This document shows positions 1 to 8,445 of a stretch of 64,000 nucleotides of DNA, piece by piece; position 1 is the first letter of the stretch, and the number at the start of each line of letters is the position of its first letter. The notes beneath the pieces were generated by a model. The model saw only the letters and a list, made by a program, of their open reading frames with translations, did not search any database and was not told where the DNA came from. The stretch is from Rhodococcus sp. (in: high G+C Gram-positive bacteria) (GTDB lineage Bacteria > Actinomycetota > Actinomycetes > Mycobacteriales > Mycobacteriaceae): assembly GCF_023264675.1 (NCBI RefSeq), contig NZ_JAHFVG010000029.1, positions 1 to 64,000 on the forward strand. The letters run 5' to 3'. A program made the translations under genes and the position numbers.

Positions 1-578
1 TCGGAGAGGACCCCGACGATGCTGTCGACCAGGTCGGTCGGAATGCCGAGGCCGAGAATCGATGCATCGACCGTCGCGACGTCGACGCGCCCGTCGGCGA
101 CGGTCGGCTTCACGGTCAACTGAGCGAGTCCGCCCACCGCGAACGAGAGCGTTCCCGCGCTCTGATCCGCGGTCACCCCCGACACGAGCGCTCCGATGCC
201 CTGCGACTGAAGAGTCGATGCAATGCCGTCGGTGGACCACGAGATGTCGGCGCTGGAGCTGCCGATGGTGCCGTTGCTGTCCGCGGTCTGTGCGAGGTTC
301 ACATCGTTCGCCTCGGCATGAACCGTCATGCCCTGAGCCGGCCCGAATCGGGCGTCGTCACTGTCGAGCGTGACCGAGGAAACCTGCTTGTCGACGAGTG
401 AGATCAGAATCGGCTTCCAACCGAGGCCGACCTCGACCTGGCTACCGATTTCGGTCTCGAGTTGGCCTGCGAGGCACGATTTGATCTGCTGGCGGAGATA
501 CAGCTCTCCCCCCAGCAGTGCGGCCACGAGAACGAGCACGACGAGTACTGCGATCATGGGAGCTTTGCTTCGGGTCAT
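1..578 (-). CDS. LmeA-like (DUF2993) lipid-binding protein, 3' end outside window
   Basis: Partial gene reading off the left edge; 192 codons are visible. It starts with ATG at 578 (MTRSKAP), followed by one hydrophobic segment at about residues 8-23 that would be an uncleaved signal anchor. The rest is a soluble domain rich in short polar and beta-type stretches, ending near 'GLGIPTDLV'. This pattern matches the DUF2993/LmeA family, periplasmic phospholipid-binding proteins of mycolate-containing bacteria linked to mannan or lipid maturation. The family call is by pattern only. It is divergent from the AbiEi-like gene starting at 689. Confidence 0.7.
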   Translation of the reverse strand, partial: MTRSKAPMIAVLVVLVLVAALLGGELYLRQQIKSCLAGQLETEIGSQVEVGLGWKPILISLVDKQVSSVTLDSDDARFGPAQGMTVHAEANDVNLAQTADSNGTIGSSSADISWSTDGIASTLQSQGIGALVSGVTADQSAGTLSFAVGGLAQLTVKPTVADGRVDVATVDASILGLGIPTDLVDSIVGVLS

Positions 579-650
579 TCGCCGCAGTCTTCCCGATGAT
601 TCTGAAAGACCTCTGTGAATACGACGACTCGGGCGAGTCATTGGCGAATC

Positions 651-688
651 TTGTGATGTGCAACACATCCTGTCGTATTCTGATGTGC
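651..688 (+). promoter_or_regulatory. Promoter with embedded palindrome upstream of the AbiEi-like gene
   Basis: TATTCT at 676-681 lies 7 bases before the ATG at 689 and TTGTGA at 651-656 could be the -35. Between them sits GATGTG-CAA-CACATC (655-669), a perfect 6-base inverted repeat. An operator in the spacer fits autorepression, which is known for AbiEi antitoxins. No Shine-Dalgarno is visible, so the transcript is probably leaderless. Confidence 0.5.
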
Positions 689-1276
689 ATGAGTACGACA
701 CCGCCGAGCACCGTCGAACTTCGTCGTCTCGCGGCGAGTCAGGACGGATACTTCACCACCGAACAAGCCCTGGGCCTGGGATTCGAGCACTCGTCCGTCC
801 AGGCGAACATTGCCGTGGGGGACTGGTGCACCGTGGAGCGCAACCTCTACCGGCTCGCCGACTGGCCGCACAGCGACCTCGAACAATTTGCCATGTGGTG
901 CGCGTGGTTCGGCGGAGATGCAGTGATATCTCACCAGAGCGCAGCCGAGCTACACGGGTTCGGGCATCTGCATCCGCAGTTCGTTCACGTCTCGGCGTAC
1001 ACCAATCTGCGGTTGACCGACACGCGGTTGGCGGTGCATCGCTTGCAGCTCTCGGCTCGTGATTTCGAGTCCACCGGAACCTTCCGGATCACGACGCCGG
1101 TGCGTACCGTCCTCGATCTGGCGGCGGGCGGGATCTCCCAGATCACCCTCGATGAGGTGGTCGGCGACGCAGTGGCGATCGGCCGTGTGGATGCGGGCGC
1201 GCTGTATGCGGAGGCGTCGAGCGGACCGGACCGTGTTGCCGAGCGAGTCGAACTCGCTCTGTCGGCCTGTACCTAG
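689..1276 (+). CDS. AbiEi-family antitoxin-type transcriptional regulator, orphan
   Basis: 195-aa protein beginning MSTTPPSTVELRRLAASQDGY. Residues about 10-60 form the winged-helix 'AbiEi antitoxin' N-terminal domain (LAASQDGYFTTEQALGLG), followed by the conserved 'SHQSAAELHG' stretch and a C-terminal domain with 'TTPVRTVLDLA'. In type IV toxin-antitoxin systems AbiEi represses its operon and AbiEii is the nucleotidyltransferase toxin. No AbiEii gene is next to it: the following gene is a methyltransferase on the other strand. Such solitary AbiEi-like genes are frequent in actinobacteria and their role is unknown. The frame stays open upstream, but the ATG at 689 is chosen because of the promoter spacing. 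Confidence 0.75.
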   Translation: MSTTPPSTVELRRLAASQDGYFTTEQALGLGFEHSSVQANIAVGDWCTVERNLYRLADWPHSDLEQFAMWCAWFGGDAVISHQSAAELHGFGHLHPQFVHVSAYTNLRLTDTRLAVHRLQLSARDFESTGTFRITTPVRTVLDLAAGGISQITLDEVVGDAVAIGRVDAGALYAEASSGPDRVAERVELALSACT

Positions 1277-2094
1277 GGATTCGGACGAACGACGTCCCAC
1301 GGCACGGTGAGGACGTTGTCTCGTAGGCGCCGCCGAGGAAGCGTTGCCGGAATGCCGTTGTCGCACAACTGTTTCAGAGCCGCCCGCCATCTCACCCGTG
1401 GACCGAACGGCGCCAGGGGTGCCGCGTTCGACCACGCGCGGTCCGCAGCTTTCAGGAGCGCATGAACGGGTTCACCCTCGATGTTGCGGTGGATGAGCGC
1501 TTTCGGTAGCCGCTCGGCGATGTCCGACGGTGTGTCGACGGTGAACGGATCCCAGGCGAGCGTCAACGAGATCGGGCCTCGGCGATCGAGCAACACCCAG
1601 GCGCACCGCCGCCCGATCTCGTCGCACGTTCCGTCGACCAACAATCCGCCGGGTGCGAGACCGGAGAGGATGCGCGACCAGGCGTCGGGAACCGCGGTCT
1701 CGGGGTATTGGCGAAGCACGTTGAACGCGCGGACGAGGTTCGGGCGCAGGCCGGCCAATTCGAATCCGCCGCGCGCGAACGTGACGTTCTCGGTCGACGG
1801 GACGACGCGTGCCGGATCGATCTCGAGGCCGGTGACGCGGAGATCGGGACGGATCGTCCGCAGTCGCCTGGCGAGTTCGAGTGTGGTGTCGGGCCTCGCT
1901 CCGTAACCGAGGTCGACGACGAGTGGGTTCGGTGCCTCGGTCAGAGCGCCCCGGACGAGAGGGCTGTGCGTGAGCCAGCGGTCGCTGCGCCTGAGGCGGT
2001 TGATCCCGGTGGTGCCGCGGGTAATTATTCCTTCGGGAGTGGAGCCTGCGGAATGACCCATTTGGCCAGGAGTGGAGCCTGCGGAATGACCCAT
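1273..2094 (-). CDS. SAM-dependent class I methyltransferase-like protein
   Basis: About 273 aa. A Rossmann-type SAM site is visible as VVDLGYGARPDTTLELARRL, followed by an acidic strand end 'VTGLEIDP'. A later 'LAPGGLLVDGTCDEIGRRC' is the usual motif II/III region. Substrate unknown. The start is uncertain because a 33-bp direct repeat duplicates the beginning of the gene: identical in-frame ATGs occur at 2094 and 2061, and a TTG at 2130 overlaps the upstream gene. The repeat adds the peptide GSTPGQMGHSA. The gene ends within 4 bases of the convergent AbiEi-like stop and probably forms a minus-strand transcription unit with the two DUF2505 genes. Confidence 0.7.
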   Translation of the reverse strand: MGHSAGSTPGQMGHSAGSTPEGIITRGTTGINRLRRSDRWLTHSPLVRGALTEAPNPLVVDLGYGARPDTTLELARRLRTIRPDLRVTGLEIDPARVVPSTENVTFARGGFELAGLRPNLVRAFNVLRQYPETAVPDAWSRILSGLAPGGLLVDGTCDEIGRRCAWVLLDRRGPISLTLAWDPFTVDTPSDIAERLPKALIHRNIEGEPVHALLKAADRAWSNAAPLAPFGPRVRWRAALKQLCDNGIPATLPRRRLRDNVLTVPWDVVRPNP

Positions 2095-2113
2095 TTGGCC
2101 AGGAGTGGAGCCT
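2038..2113. repeat. 33-bp tandem repeat, 2.3 copies, at the methyltransferase 5' end
   Basis: Copy 1 is 2038-2070, copy 2 is 2071-2103, and a partial third copy runs 2104-2113 up to the stop codon of the DUF2505 gene. The two full copies look identical. The unit is a multiple of three and keeps the methyltransferase frame open. Each copy carries an ATG in frame with the methyltransferase. Confidence 0.9.
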
Positions 2114-2617
2114 CTAGTTGTTCTTGGCAAGCCAGTCTGCTGTCACTTCACCCTCGCCGCGCCACAGGTCGATGAGGTTGACGAGCATCAGCTGTTCGAG
2201 CTTGCCGCCGATGAACGGCAGGAAGACCTTGGCTTCCGAGGACGTGCGCAATGTGGAGCCCGTCTCGGTGGTGAACAGCGACGTGGTGCCTTTGAGGCTG
2301 CCCGGGCCTGCCGGGATCGATGCGTCGTACTTGCCCGTGGTCGTTTCCTGGTACGGGTCGAAGTGGACGTTGCGAGTGATGACCATGTCCTTCTTCATGA
2401 CCGTCTGCGCGATGTCCGGCAGTTCGGTTCTCGGAATGATGTGGTGCATCACGATGTCGATCCCGGCGTCGCCGACCTCGAAACTCTTCAGCTCGTTCTC
2501 GGAGTACTTCTTCATCTCCTCGATGCGAGCGTCCCAGTGATCTCGGCTGGACAACGCGGCGTACACCTGCTCGGTGGAGTGGGTGAACCGGGCTGAGTAG
2601 TTCATGCGGCGAGCCAT
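2114..2617 (-). CDS. DUF2505 (SRPBCC fold) protein, paralogue 1
   Basis: 167 aa starting MARRMNYSARFTHSTEQVYAAL. The N-terminal 'STEQVYAALSSRDHW' and the overall alternation of strands and helices fit the START/SRPBCC-like DUF2505 family of mycolate actinobacteria, small cytoplasmic proteins with a hydrophobic ligand pocket and no assigned function. It is the same length as its upstream neighbour (2661-3164), which shares the layout 'V..AL....YW..RI' and 'FIGGKLE/FGGKIE', so the pair is a tandem duplication. A 43-bp gap separates them. Confidence 0.8.
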   Translation of the reverse strand: MARRMNYSARFTHSTEQVYAALSSRDHWDARIEEMKKYSENELKSFEVGDAGIDIVMHHIIPRTELPDIAQTVMKKDMVITRNVHFDPYQETTTGKYDASIPAGPGSLKGTTSLFTTETGSTLRTSSEAKVFLPFIGGKLEQLMLVNLIDLWRGEGEVTADWLAKNN

Positions 2618-2660
2618 AGTTGGCCAGGCTACCTACTCGTGAGTAATCGGAGAACCGGTA

Positions 2661-3164
2661 CTAGAGGTTCTTCTCGATCCAGGTGCCGGTGAACTCGTGC
2701 TCGTTGTCGATGAGCGAGAGAACCTGCTCGCTGATCATCGCTTCGATCTTGCCGCCGAAGATGGGGATCTTCACCTCGGTGGTGCCGGAGAGCGACATGG
2801 TCGACGTTGCCTCGTTGCCCTCGAGCAGTGTGGTTCCGGAGATGACAGCGGGCGCGCCCTCGACCGTTGCGCCGAACTTGCCCTCGGCGCGGTTACCGCC
2901 GAGCGGACCCCAGGATTCGGTGCGCTCGATGATCAACGCACCCTTCTTGAAAGCGGTGACGGCTGCCGGCAGCTCTTCCTCCGGAATGGACTGTGTGATG
3001 ACCACACTGATGGTGCCGTTGACTGCTGTGACACTTACCAACTCGGCGCCCGGTCCACCGATGTCCGCGATTCGGTCCTTCCAGTACTGCTCGGAGACGA
3101 GCGCGGCGTGCACCTTGTCGACAGATGCGGGAACGGGCGCGCTGTGCGCGATGGGGCGAGGCAT
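2661..3164 (-). CDS. DUF2505 (SRPBCC fold) protein, paralogue 2
   Basis: 167 aa starting MPRPIAHSAPVPASVDKVHAAL, ATG at 3164. Same family as the downstream gene. 'VDKVHAALVSEQYWKDRI' at the N-terminus and 'IPIFGGKIEAMISEQVLSLI' near the C-terminus are the best matches between the two. The frame is open further upstream, but that part is antisense to murB and has no coding character, so the ATG at 3164 is taken. It is divergent from murB, with a 57-bp shared intergenic region. Possibly a lipid or polyketide-like ligand carrier; no function is established. Confidence 0.8.
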   Translation of the reverse strand: MPRPIAHSAPVPASVDKVHAALVSEQYWKDRIADIGGPGAELVSVTAVNGTISVVITQSIPEEELPAAVTAFKKGALIIERTESWGPLGGNRAEGKFGATVEGAPAVISGTTLLEGNEATSTMSLSGTTEVKIPIFGGKIEAMISEQVLSLIDNEHEFTGTWIEKNL

Positions 3165-3207
3165 AGCGGGAGGGTACCGGGTGCGTCCGACCACTCGTGA
3201 AGACCGG

Positions 3208-3213
3208 TACCCT
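3208..3213 (+). promoter_or_regulatory. Probable -10 hexamer of murB (leaderless)
   Basis: TACCCT ends 8 bases before the GTG start at 3222 and there is no Shine-Dalgarno sequence, so the mRNA probably begins at or next to the start codon. Confidence 0.4.
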
Positions 3214-3221
3214 GGACTCCC

Positions 3222-4238
3222 GTGCCTACCGCAATTTCCGAGCTCACCACCATGCGCGTCGGTGGTCTCGCTCGCGAGTTCGCCGTCGCGACCACGTCCG
3301 ACGAGTTGGTGTCGTTGGTCCGCGACGCCGACGCCGCGGGAACTCCCGTGCTGCTCGTGGGGGGCGGATCCAACCTCGTCGTCGGGGATCAGGGTTTCGA
3401 CGGTCTCGTCGTGAAGGTCGAGACCTCGGGCGTGCGGGTCGACGGCAAGTCGATGTGGGTCGCCGCCGGAGAGCGCTGGGACGCCGTCGTCGCGGCCTCG
3501 CTCGACGAGGGGCTGGCAGGTCTGGAGCCGCTCTCCGGAATTCCCGGGCTCGCGGGTGCGACGCCGGTCCAGAACGTCGGCGCGTACGGAACCGTCACCT
3601 CCGACGTCCTCGAATCCCTCACCGTCTACGACCGTGAGACGCAGGAGACCTCGACCTGGACGCCGGATCGATGTGGTTTCGGGCTGCATCGCCAATCGGC
3701 CTTCAAGCACTCGACGCGCTACGTCATCCTCGACACCACGATGGAGCTCAGGCGTTCGAAGTCCTCCGATCCGGTGCGCTACGCAGGGCTCGCAGACCGG
3801 TTGGGTGTGGCCATCGGCGATACGGTTCCGGCGGCCGACGTGCGGGAGGCGGTCCTCGATCTGCGTGGGCAGAAGGGGATGGTCCTCGATGCAGCGGACC
3901 ACGACACGTGGAGCGTCGGATCATTCTTCCTGAACCCGGTGCTGCCGAAGATTCCGGCGAGCGCAGCGCGTGCGCCACAGTATCCGGATCCGTCGGGCAT
4001 CAAGATTCATGCAGCGTGGCTCATCCAGAACGCAGGGTTCGCGCACGGCTACGGCACCGAATTCGGCAACGGAACGGTGTCGCTGTCCACCAAGCACGTC
4101 CTGGCGATCACCAACCGCGGCGGCGCGACAACCGCCGATGTCATGGCGTTTGCGTCGCACATCAGAGACGGGGTTGCGGCCGAGTTCGGAATCACGTTGG
4201 TTCCCGAGTGCGATCTGGTCGGTTGTTCGTTGAGTTGA
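3222..4238 (+). CDS. murB: UDP-N-acetylenolpyruvoylglucosamine reductase MurB
   Basis: 338 aa, cytoplasmic FAD enzyme that reduces UDP-GlcNAc-enolpyruvate to UDP-MurNAc with NADPH, the second committed step of peptidoglycan synthesis. FAD-binding signatures are clear: VLLVGGGSNLVV (residues 43-54) and GIPGLAGATPVQNVGAYG (106-123). The C-terminal half has the substrate-domain 'WSVGSFFLNP' with the catalytic Ser, and 'LVPECDLVG' with the catalytic Glu at the end. Length is that of E. coli type MurB. GTG start. In M. tuberculosis murB is also followed by an lprQ-type L,D-transpeptidase; here one extra gene lies between them. Confidence 0.95.
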   Translation: MPTAISELTTMRVGGLAREFAVATTSDELVSLVRDADAAGTPVLLVGGGSNLVVGDQGFDGLVVKVETSGVRVDGKSMWVAAGERWDAVVAASLDEGLAGLEPLSGIPGLAGATPVQNVGAYGTVTSDVLESLTVYDRETQETSTWTPDRCGFGLHRQSAFKHSTRYVILDTTMELRRSKSSDPVRYAGLADRLGVAIGDTVPAADVREAVLDLRGQKGMVLDAADHDTWSVGSFFLNPVLPKIPASAARAPQYPDPSGIKIHAAWLIQNAGFAHGYGTEFGNGTVSLSTKHVLAITNRGGATTADVMAFASHIRDGVAAEFGITLVPECDLVGCSLS

Positions 4239-4294
4239 TGTCGGGGCGTACGCCTAACATCGGTAATCGAGTTCGTCGGTTAAGGAGTAATTCG

Positions 4295-5851
4295 TTGCAG
4301 GTCACAAGCGTCGGGCACGCGGGGTTTCACATTCAGACCGATGCGGGCAGCATTCTGTGTGACCCGTGGGTCAATCCCGCCTACTTCACCTCGTGGTTCC
4401 CGTTCCCGGACAACACCCAACTGGACTGGGACACCCTCGGAAACTGCGATTACCTCTATGTCTCGCACCTGCACAAGGATCACTTCGATCCGAAGAACCT
4501 CGCCGATCACGTCAACAAGGACACGACGGTTCTGCTGCCCGATTACCCGGTGCCGGACCTCAAACACGAGCTGGAGAAGCTCGGCTTCCACAAGTTCTTC
4601 GAGACCACCGATTCGGTCAAGCATCGGGTGTCCGGTCCCAAGGGCGATCTCGACATCATGATCATGGCGTTGCGGGCTCCGGCCGACGGGCCGATCGGCG
4701 ACTCAGGGCTCGTCGTATTCGACGGCAAGACCGTGGCATTCAACATGAACGATTCCCGTCCCGTCGATCTCGATCCGTTGACCGAACAGTTCGGGCCGGT
4801 CGACGTGCACATGCTGCAGTACTCGGGTGCCATTTGGTATCCGATGGTCTACGACATGGTGGCGCGCGCGAAGAAGGCATTCGGCGAGCAGAAGCGTCAG
4901 CGTCAGATGGACCGTGCTCGTCAGTACATCGAGCAGATCGGGGCGACGTGGGTCATTCCGTCGGCAGGCCCGCCCTGCTTCCTCGACGACGAACTCCGCT
5001 TCCTCAACGACGTGTACGAGGATCCGTCCAACATCTTCCCTGACCAGATGGTGTTTCTCGATCAGATGCGCCGCAACGGCCACGACAAGGGCCTGCTGAT
5101 GATGCCGGGCACCACGTCGACGTTCGACGGAAGCGACCTCGTATCCCACGAGCATCCGTTGCCGGTGGACGAGGTGGAGGCCATCTTCACCACCGGCAAG
5201 GCTCAGTACATCGAGGAGTTCGCTCAGCGGCAGGCAGGCGTCATCGCTGCGGAGAAAGCGGCGTGGGCATCGGCCGAGGGCGAGCCACTGCTGGAGCCGC
5301 TGCGAGAGTTGTTCGAGCCGATCATGATTCAGACCGATCAGATCTGCGACGGCATCGGCTACCCGGTTGCGTTGATGTTGGGCGCGGAAACCGTCGTACT
5401 CGATTTTCCGAAGCGGATCGTGCGCGAGCCTCTGCTGAAGGAACGGTTCCGCTACAGCTTCACCATCCCGCCGGAACTCGTACGCACCGCGGTGCGTGAC
5501 AAAGAGCCGGACTGGGTGAACTCGATCTTCCTGTCCACCAGGTTCCGTGCTCGGCGTGTGGGCGGCTACAACGAGTTCCTCTACACGTTCTTCAAGTGTC
5601 TGACGGACGAACGCATCGCCTATGCGGACGGGTGGTTCGCCGAGGCACACGACGACACCGCGACCATCGTCAAGGACGGCTACGAGATCCAGCGTCGTTG
5701 CCCGCACCTGAAGGCCGATCTGTCCAAGTTCGGCATCGTCGAAGGCAACAAGCTCACCTGCAATCTGCACGGCTGGGACTGGAACCTCGACACCGGACGC
5801 TGTCTGACCTCCAAGGGTCACGAGCTCAGGTCGAAGAAGCTGGAGGCCTAG
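4295..5851 (+). CDS. Metallo-beta-lactamase-fold protein with C-terminal Rieske [2Fe-2S] domain
   Basis: 518 aa. An AAGGAG ribosome site at 4282-4287 and 7 bases of spacing fix the start at TTG 4295. Residues 1-250 are a metallo-beta-lactamase fold: 'SVGHAGF' at the N-terminus and the metal motif H58-L-H60-K-D62-H63. Residues about 460-500 are a Rieske centre, C469-P-H471 and C489-N-L-H492-G-W. A Rieske plus MBL-fold combination resembles CMP-N-acetylneuraminate hydroxylase, but the order is reversed. I recall a similar length protein, Rv3818, in M. tuberculosis. It may be an oxygenase or hydrolase fed by a ferredoxin; substrate unknown. Nothing in it suggests a membrane location. Confidence 0.8.
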   Translation: MQVTSVGHAGFHIQTDAGSILCDPWVNPAYFTSWFPFPDNTQLDWDTLGNCDYLYVSHLHKDHFDPKNLADHVNKDTTVLLPDYPVPDLKHELEKLGFHKFFETTDSVKHRVSGPKGDLDIMIMALRAPADGPIGDSGLVVFDGKTVAFNMNDSRPVDLDPLTEQFGPVDVHMLQYSGAIWYPMVYDMVARAKKAFGEQKRQRQMDRARQYIEQIGATWVIPSAGPPCFLDDELRFLNDVYEDPSNIFPDQMVFLDQMRRNGHDKGLLMMPGTTSTFDGSDLVSHEHPLPVDEVEAIFTTGKAQYIEEFAQRQAGVIAAEKAAWASAEGEPLLEPLRELFEPIMIQTDQICDGIGYPVALMLGAETVVLDFPKRIVREPLLKERFRYSFTIPPELVRTAVRDKEPDWVNSIFLSTRFRARRVGGYNEFLYTFFKCLTDERIAYADGWFAEAHDDTATIVKDGYEIQRRCPHLKADLSKFGIVEGNKLTCNLHGWDWNLDTGRCLTSKGHELRSKKLEA

Positions 5852-5977
5852 CCCAGCGGCCTTCTCGTATTGCGCCTGCTCGTCCATTGCGCACGGTATG
5901 TCCGATTCACGTTGTGTATTCGGTGTGAATCTGCGCGCACCCAGGTTTTCGATTGTGGTTCGGTCGATTTGCGCGGG

Positions 5978-5983
5978 TACGTT
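5978..5983 (+). promoter_or_regulatory. Probable -10 hexamer of the L,D-transpeptidase gene
   Basis: TACGTT lies 7 bases upstream of the GTG at 5991; no Shine-Dalgarno is present, consistent with a leaderless transcript. Confidence 0.4.
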
Positions 5984-5990
5984 GGAACAC

Positions 5991-7277
5991 GTGCATGAGC
6001 AGGTAGAACGGACAAAACGGACCCGATTGTTGTGGCTGGTCACAGCAATTGTGGCGCTGGCAGCGCTGGTCGCGGGATGCACCATCGGTAGCGACGGTGG
6101 ATCCTCGGGCAGCGCCGAGCCGACAACGGAGGCTGTGCCCGTCGCCGAAGTGACCCAGAATCCGGCTTCGGGAGCCCAGGACGTCAGTCCCGTCGCTCCC
6201 ATCTCGGTGACAGTCGTCGACGGAACCCTGAGCGGCGTCACGCTGACGAACCCGGAAGGCAAGGTCGTCCAAGGCGCGTTGGCGCCGGACAAGACGTCCT
6301 TCACGGTCACCGAGCCGCTCGGATACGGCGTGACCTACACGTGGGCGGGCAACGCGGTCGGAAGCGATGGCAAGACAGTCGCCGTCGACGGCAGCTTCAC
6401 CACGGTCACCCCGGACAGTCGCACGTCGGTGAGCACCAACATCGGTGACGGTCAGGAAGTCGGCATCGCCGCGCCGATCATTCTGCAGTTCGATTCGAGC
6501 ATCGAGGACAAGGCAGCTGTCGAGAAGGCGTTGACGGTGACCACGAACCCGCCGACGCCCGGCGCGTGGGCCTGGTTCCCCGACGACAACGGCTCCCGTG
6601 TGCACTGGCGTCCGACCAACTACTGGGCGCCGGGCACGACGGTGTCGGTCAAAGCCAACCTCTACGGTCTCGACTACGGCGACGGGAACTACGGCGCCGA
6701 CGATGTGACCCTCGACTTCACCATCGGTCGTAGTCAGATCGTCAAGGCCGAGGCGACGAGTCACCGCATGCAGGTGGTTCGCGACGGCCAGACGGTCATG
6801 GACATTCCTGTCAGTTACGGCGAGGGCAACGAGGCGCGCAACGTGACTCGTTCGGGCATCCACGTGGTCACCGAGAAGCACGAGGACTTCCTGATGTCGA
6901 ACCCGCCGTTCTACGAGAACGTCCGCGAGCGATGGGCGGTCCGGATCTCCAACAACGGTGAGTTCATCCATGCCAACCCGCAGACGACGGGTGTGCAGGG
7001 GGCGTCCAACGTGACCAACGGCTGTATCAATCTCTCCACCGAGGACGCTCAGCAGTACTTCGGTATCGCGATGTACGGCGATCCGGTGGAGGTGACCGGA
7101 ACGTCGATCGACCTCTCCGCTGCCGACGGCGATCTGTACGACTGGGCGATCGACTGGCCGACGTGGCAGTCGATGTCCGAGCTACCTGCAGGCTCGGCGG
7201 CTGCGACGACGACGGCACCGGCGGCCGCTACCGCGCCTGCAGCACCGACGGCTCCCGCGGCGGTTCCGGCGGGATAG
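5991..7277 (+). CDS. L,D-transpeptidase lipoprotein (LprQ/LdtMt5-like)
   Basis: 428 aa. Charged N-terminus, hydrophobic core and lipobox LVAGC with Cys30 make it an exported lipoprotein. Residues about 60-250 form Ig-like domains; the YkuD catalytic domain follows with 'GEFIHANP' and the active-site stretch [10 protein letters not shown], catalytic Cys near 345. The usual SHGC is NGC here, as in the LprQ/LdtMt5 subgroup. It makes 3-3 cross-links in peptidoglycan outside the membrane. A low-complexity Ala/Thr/Pro tail of about 30 residues closes the protein. The start codon GTG 5991 gives the best signal peptide. Position after murB equals the M. tuberculosis order. Confidence 0.9.
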   Translation: MHEQVERTKRTRLLWLVTAIVALAALVAGCTIGSDGGSSGSAEPTTEAVPVAEVTQNPASGAQDVSPVAPISVTVVDGTLSGVTLTNPEGKVVQGALAPDKTSFTVTEPLGYGVTYTWAGNAVGSDGKTVAVDGSFTTVTPDSRTSVSTNIGDGQEVGIAAPIILQFDSSIEDKAAVEKALTVTTNPPTPGAWAWFPDDNGSRVHWRPTNYWAPGTTVSVKANLYGLDYGDGNYGADDVTLDFTIGRSQIVKAEATSHRMQVVRDGQTVMDIPVSYGEGNEARNVTRSGIHVVTEKHEDFLMSNPPFYENVRERWAVRISNNGEFIHANPQTTGVQGASNVTNGCINLSTEDAQQYFGIAMYGDPVEVTGTSIDLSAADGDLYDWAIDWPTWQSMSELPAGSAAATTTAPAAATAPAAPTAPAAVPAG

Positions 7278-7299
7278 CTTCCGCGCGCCGGGACACGTG

Positions 7300-7342
7300 A
7301 AAGAGCCCGGGTGATTGCCACGCAATCACCCGGGCTCTTTTT
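7300..7342. terminator. Bidirectional intrinsic terminator
   Basis: Perfect 18-bp inverted repeat (AAAGAGCCCGGGTGATTG at 7300-7317, complement at 7323-7340) with a 5-base loop. The outer A/T runs serve both the L,D-transpeptidase gene and the convergent dehydrogenase gene. Confidence 0.9.
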
Positions 7343-8098
7343 CTAGCTGCGGGCGAAACGCCCAGGTCCTGCTTGATCGCGGGGCTTGATGATGATCTGG
7401 TCCAGATTCACGTGCGACGGACGTGAGGCGACGAAGCCGATGACCTCGGCGATGTCCTTGGCCACGAGCGGAGTGATGCCCTGGTAGACGGCGTCAGCCT
7501 TGGAGGCGTCGCCGTCGAAGCGTACGAGCGAGAACTCCGTCTCGACGGCTCCCGGTGCGATCTCGGTGAGCCGTACGGGCTGCCCGAGCAGTTCGCCTCG
7601 CAGCGTTCGATGCAGGACGGCCTGTGCGTGCTTGGCCGAGGTGTACCCGGAGCCGTTGTCGTAGGCCTCGAAGGCCGCGACGGATGTGATGGTCACCACG
7701 AGGCCATCGCCGGACTCGATCAGCTTGGGGAGAAGTGCCTTGGTGACCCGCAGGGTTCCGAGAACGTTCGTTTCCCACATCCAACGCCAATCGTCGAGAT
7801 CGGCGTCGATGACCGGAGCGAGTCCCTTCGCGCCGCCTGCGTTGTTGATCAAGATGTGCGCGCGGGGGATCACCGCGGTGAATGCGGCGACGGAATCCTC
7901 GTCGGTGACATCGAGTTCCAGTGCGGTACCGCCGATTTCGGAGGCAAGCTTCTCGAGCCTGTCGACGCGGCGAGCTCCGACCACGACGTGGTACCCCTGT
8001 TCGGCCAGCTGCCGCGCGGTGGCCTCGCCGATGCCCGAGCTGGCTCCGGTCACCACGGCGATACGAGCGTCGGGGGCTATTTGTTCTGACAATGACAT
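7343..8098 (-). CDS. Short-chain dehydrogenase/reductase (Rv0484c-like)
   Basis: 251 aa classical SDR, ATG at 8098 (MSLSEQ). It shows the cofactor motif TGASSGIGEA near residue 18, the NNAG motif (ILINNAGG), catalytic Ser in 'TITSVAAF' and Y-x-x-x-K in 'SGYTSAKHA'. An Arg pair after the second strand (GARRVDR) suggests NADP(H). Cytoplasmic; substrate unknown. The same gene lies between the L,D-transpeptidase and the ROK regulator in M. tuberculosis, so the arrangement is old. The frame is open upstream as far as 8416, but that extension has no family match. Confidence 0.9.
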   Translation of the reverse strand: MSLSEQIAPDARIAVVTGASSGIGEATARQLAEQGYHVVVGARRVDRLEKLASEIGGTALELDVTDEDSVAAFTAVIPRAHILINNAGGAKGLAPVIDADLDDWRWMWETNVLGTLRVTKALLPKLIESGDGLVVTITSVAAFEAYDNGSGYTSAKHAQAVLHRTLRGELLGQPVRLTEIAPGAVETEFSLVRFDGDASKADAVYQGITPLVAKDIAEVIGFVASRPSHVNLDQIIIKPRDQAGPGRFARS

Positions 8099-8445
8099 GG
8101 CGCAAATCTTATCCCCACGGCACCGCAGGTCACAGCAGTCGACCGACCCGCGACGGACGCCGCGCTCGCCCCCCGTATTGGTGATCGGTCGTCGGGGTGC
8201 TAATTTTGGGTTATGTCCGCCAGCCATACACCCGCGTTTCGGGTCACCTATGTGACCGCTGCGCTGGGTTCTCGGTTGCCGCTCCCACGTGAACTGTGTT
8301 GTCTCGGTTTCGGAGCCTGTCGCTAGCTTTTCGCTCGACGGGTAAGAGTGCTCGCGTTTCTTACGCATCTTCTCTTTTTCGAACCTTGTATTACTCGCCC
8401 CGGTATTTCTTGCCATGCGGTGGGCCTACTGCTGAGGACAACACA
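8099..8445. other. Intergenic region between divergent SDR and ROK genes
   Basis: 347 bases. It must hold the promoters of the two divergent genes. It is less GC-rich around 8330-8410 with several TT-rich stretches. I see no clear inverted repeat or extra gene; a frame through it in phase with the ROK gene lacks coding character. A GAGGA ribosome site at 8434-8438 belongs to the ROK gene. Confidence 0.5.

Noticed and set aside
2634..2645. Short palindrome TACTC-GT-GAGTA between the DUF2505 genes
   Set aside because: Arms of five bases with a two-base centre occur by chance often enough; no promoter elements align with it.
3671..4294. N-terminal extension of the Rieske/MBL frame back into murB
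   Set aside because: The extension reads murB in another frame. The TTG at 4295 has a strong AAGGAG ribosome site, and homology starts there.
4703..6310. Minus-strand frame of 535 codons opposite the Rieske/MBL gene
   Set aside because: Mirror frame of a well-supported gene, no recognisable motif.
8099..8416. N-terminal extension of the short-chain dehydrogenase
   Set aside because: The SDR fold begins within 20 residues of the ATG at 8098; the upstream part is low complexity and overlaps the shared promoter region.
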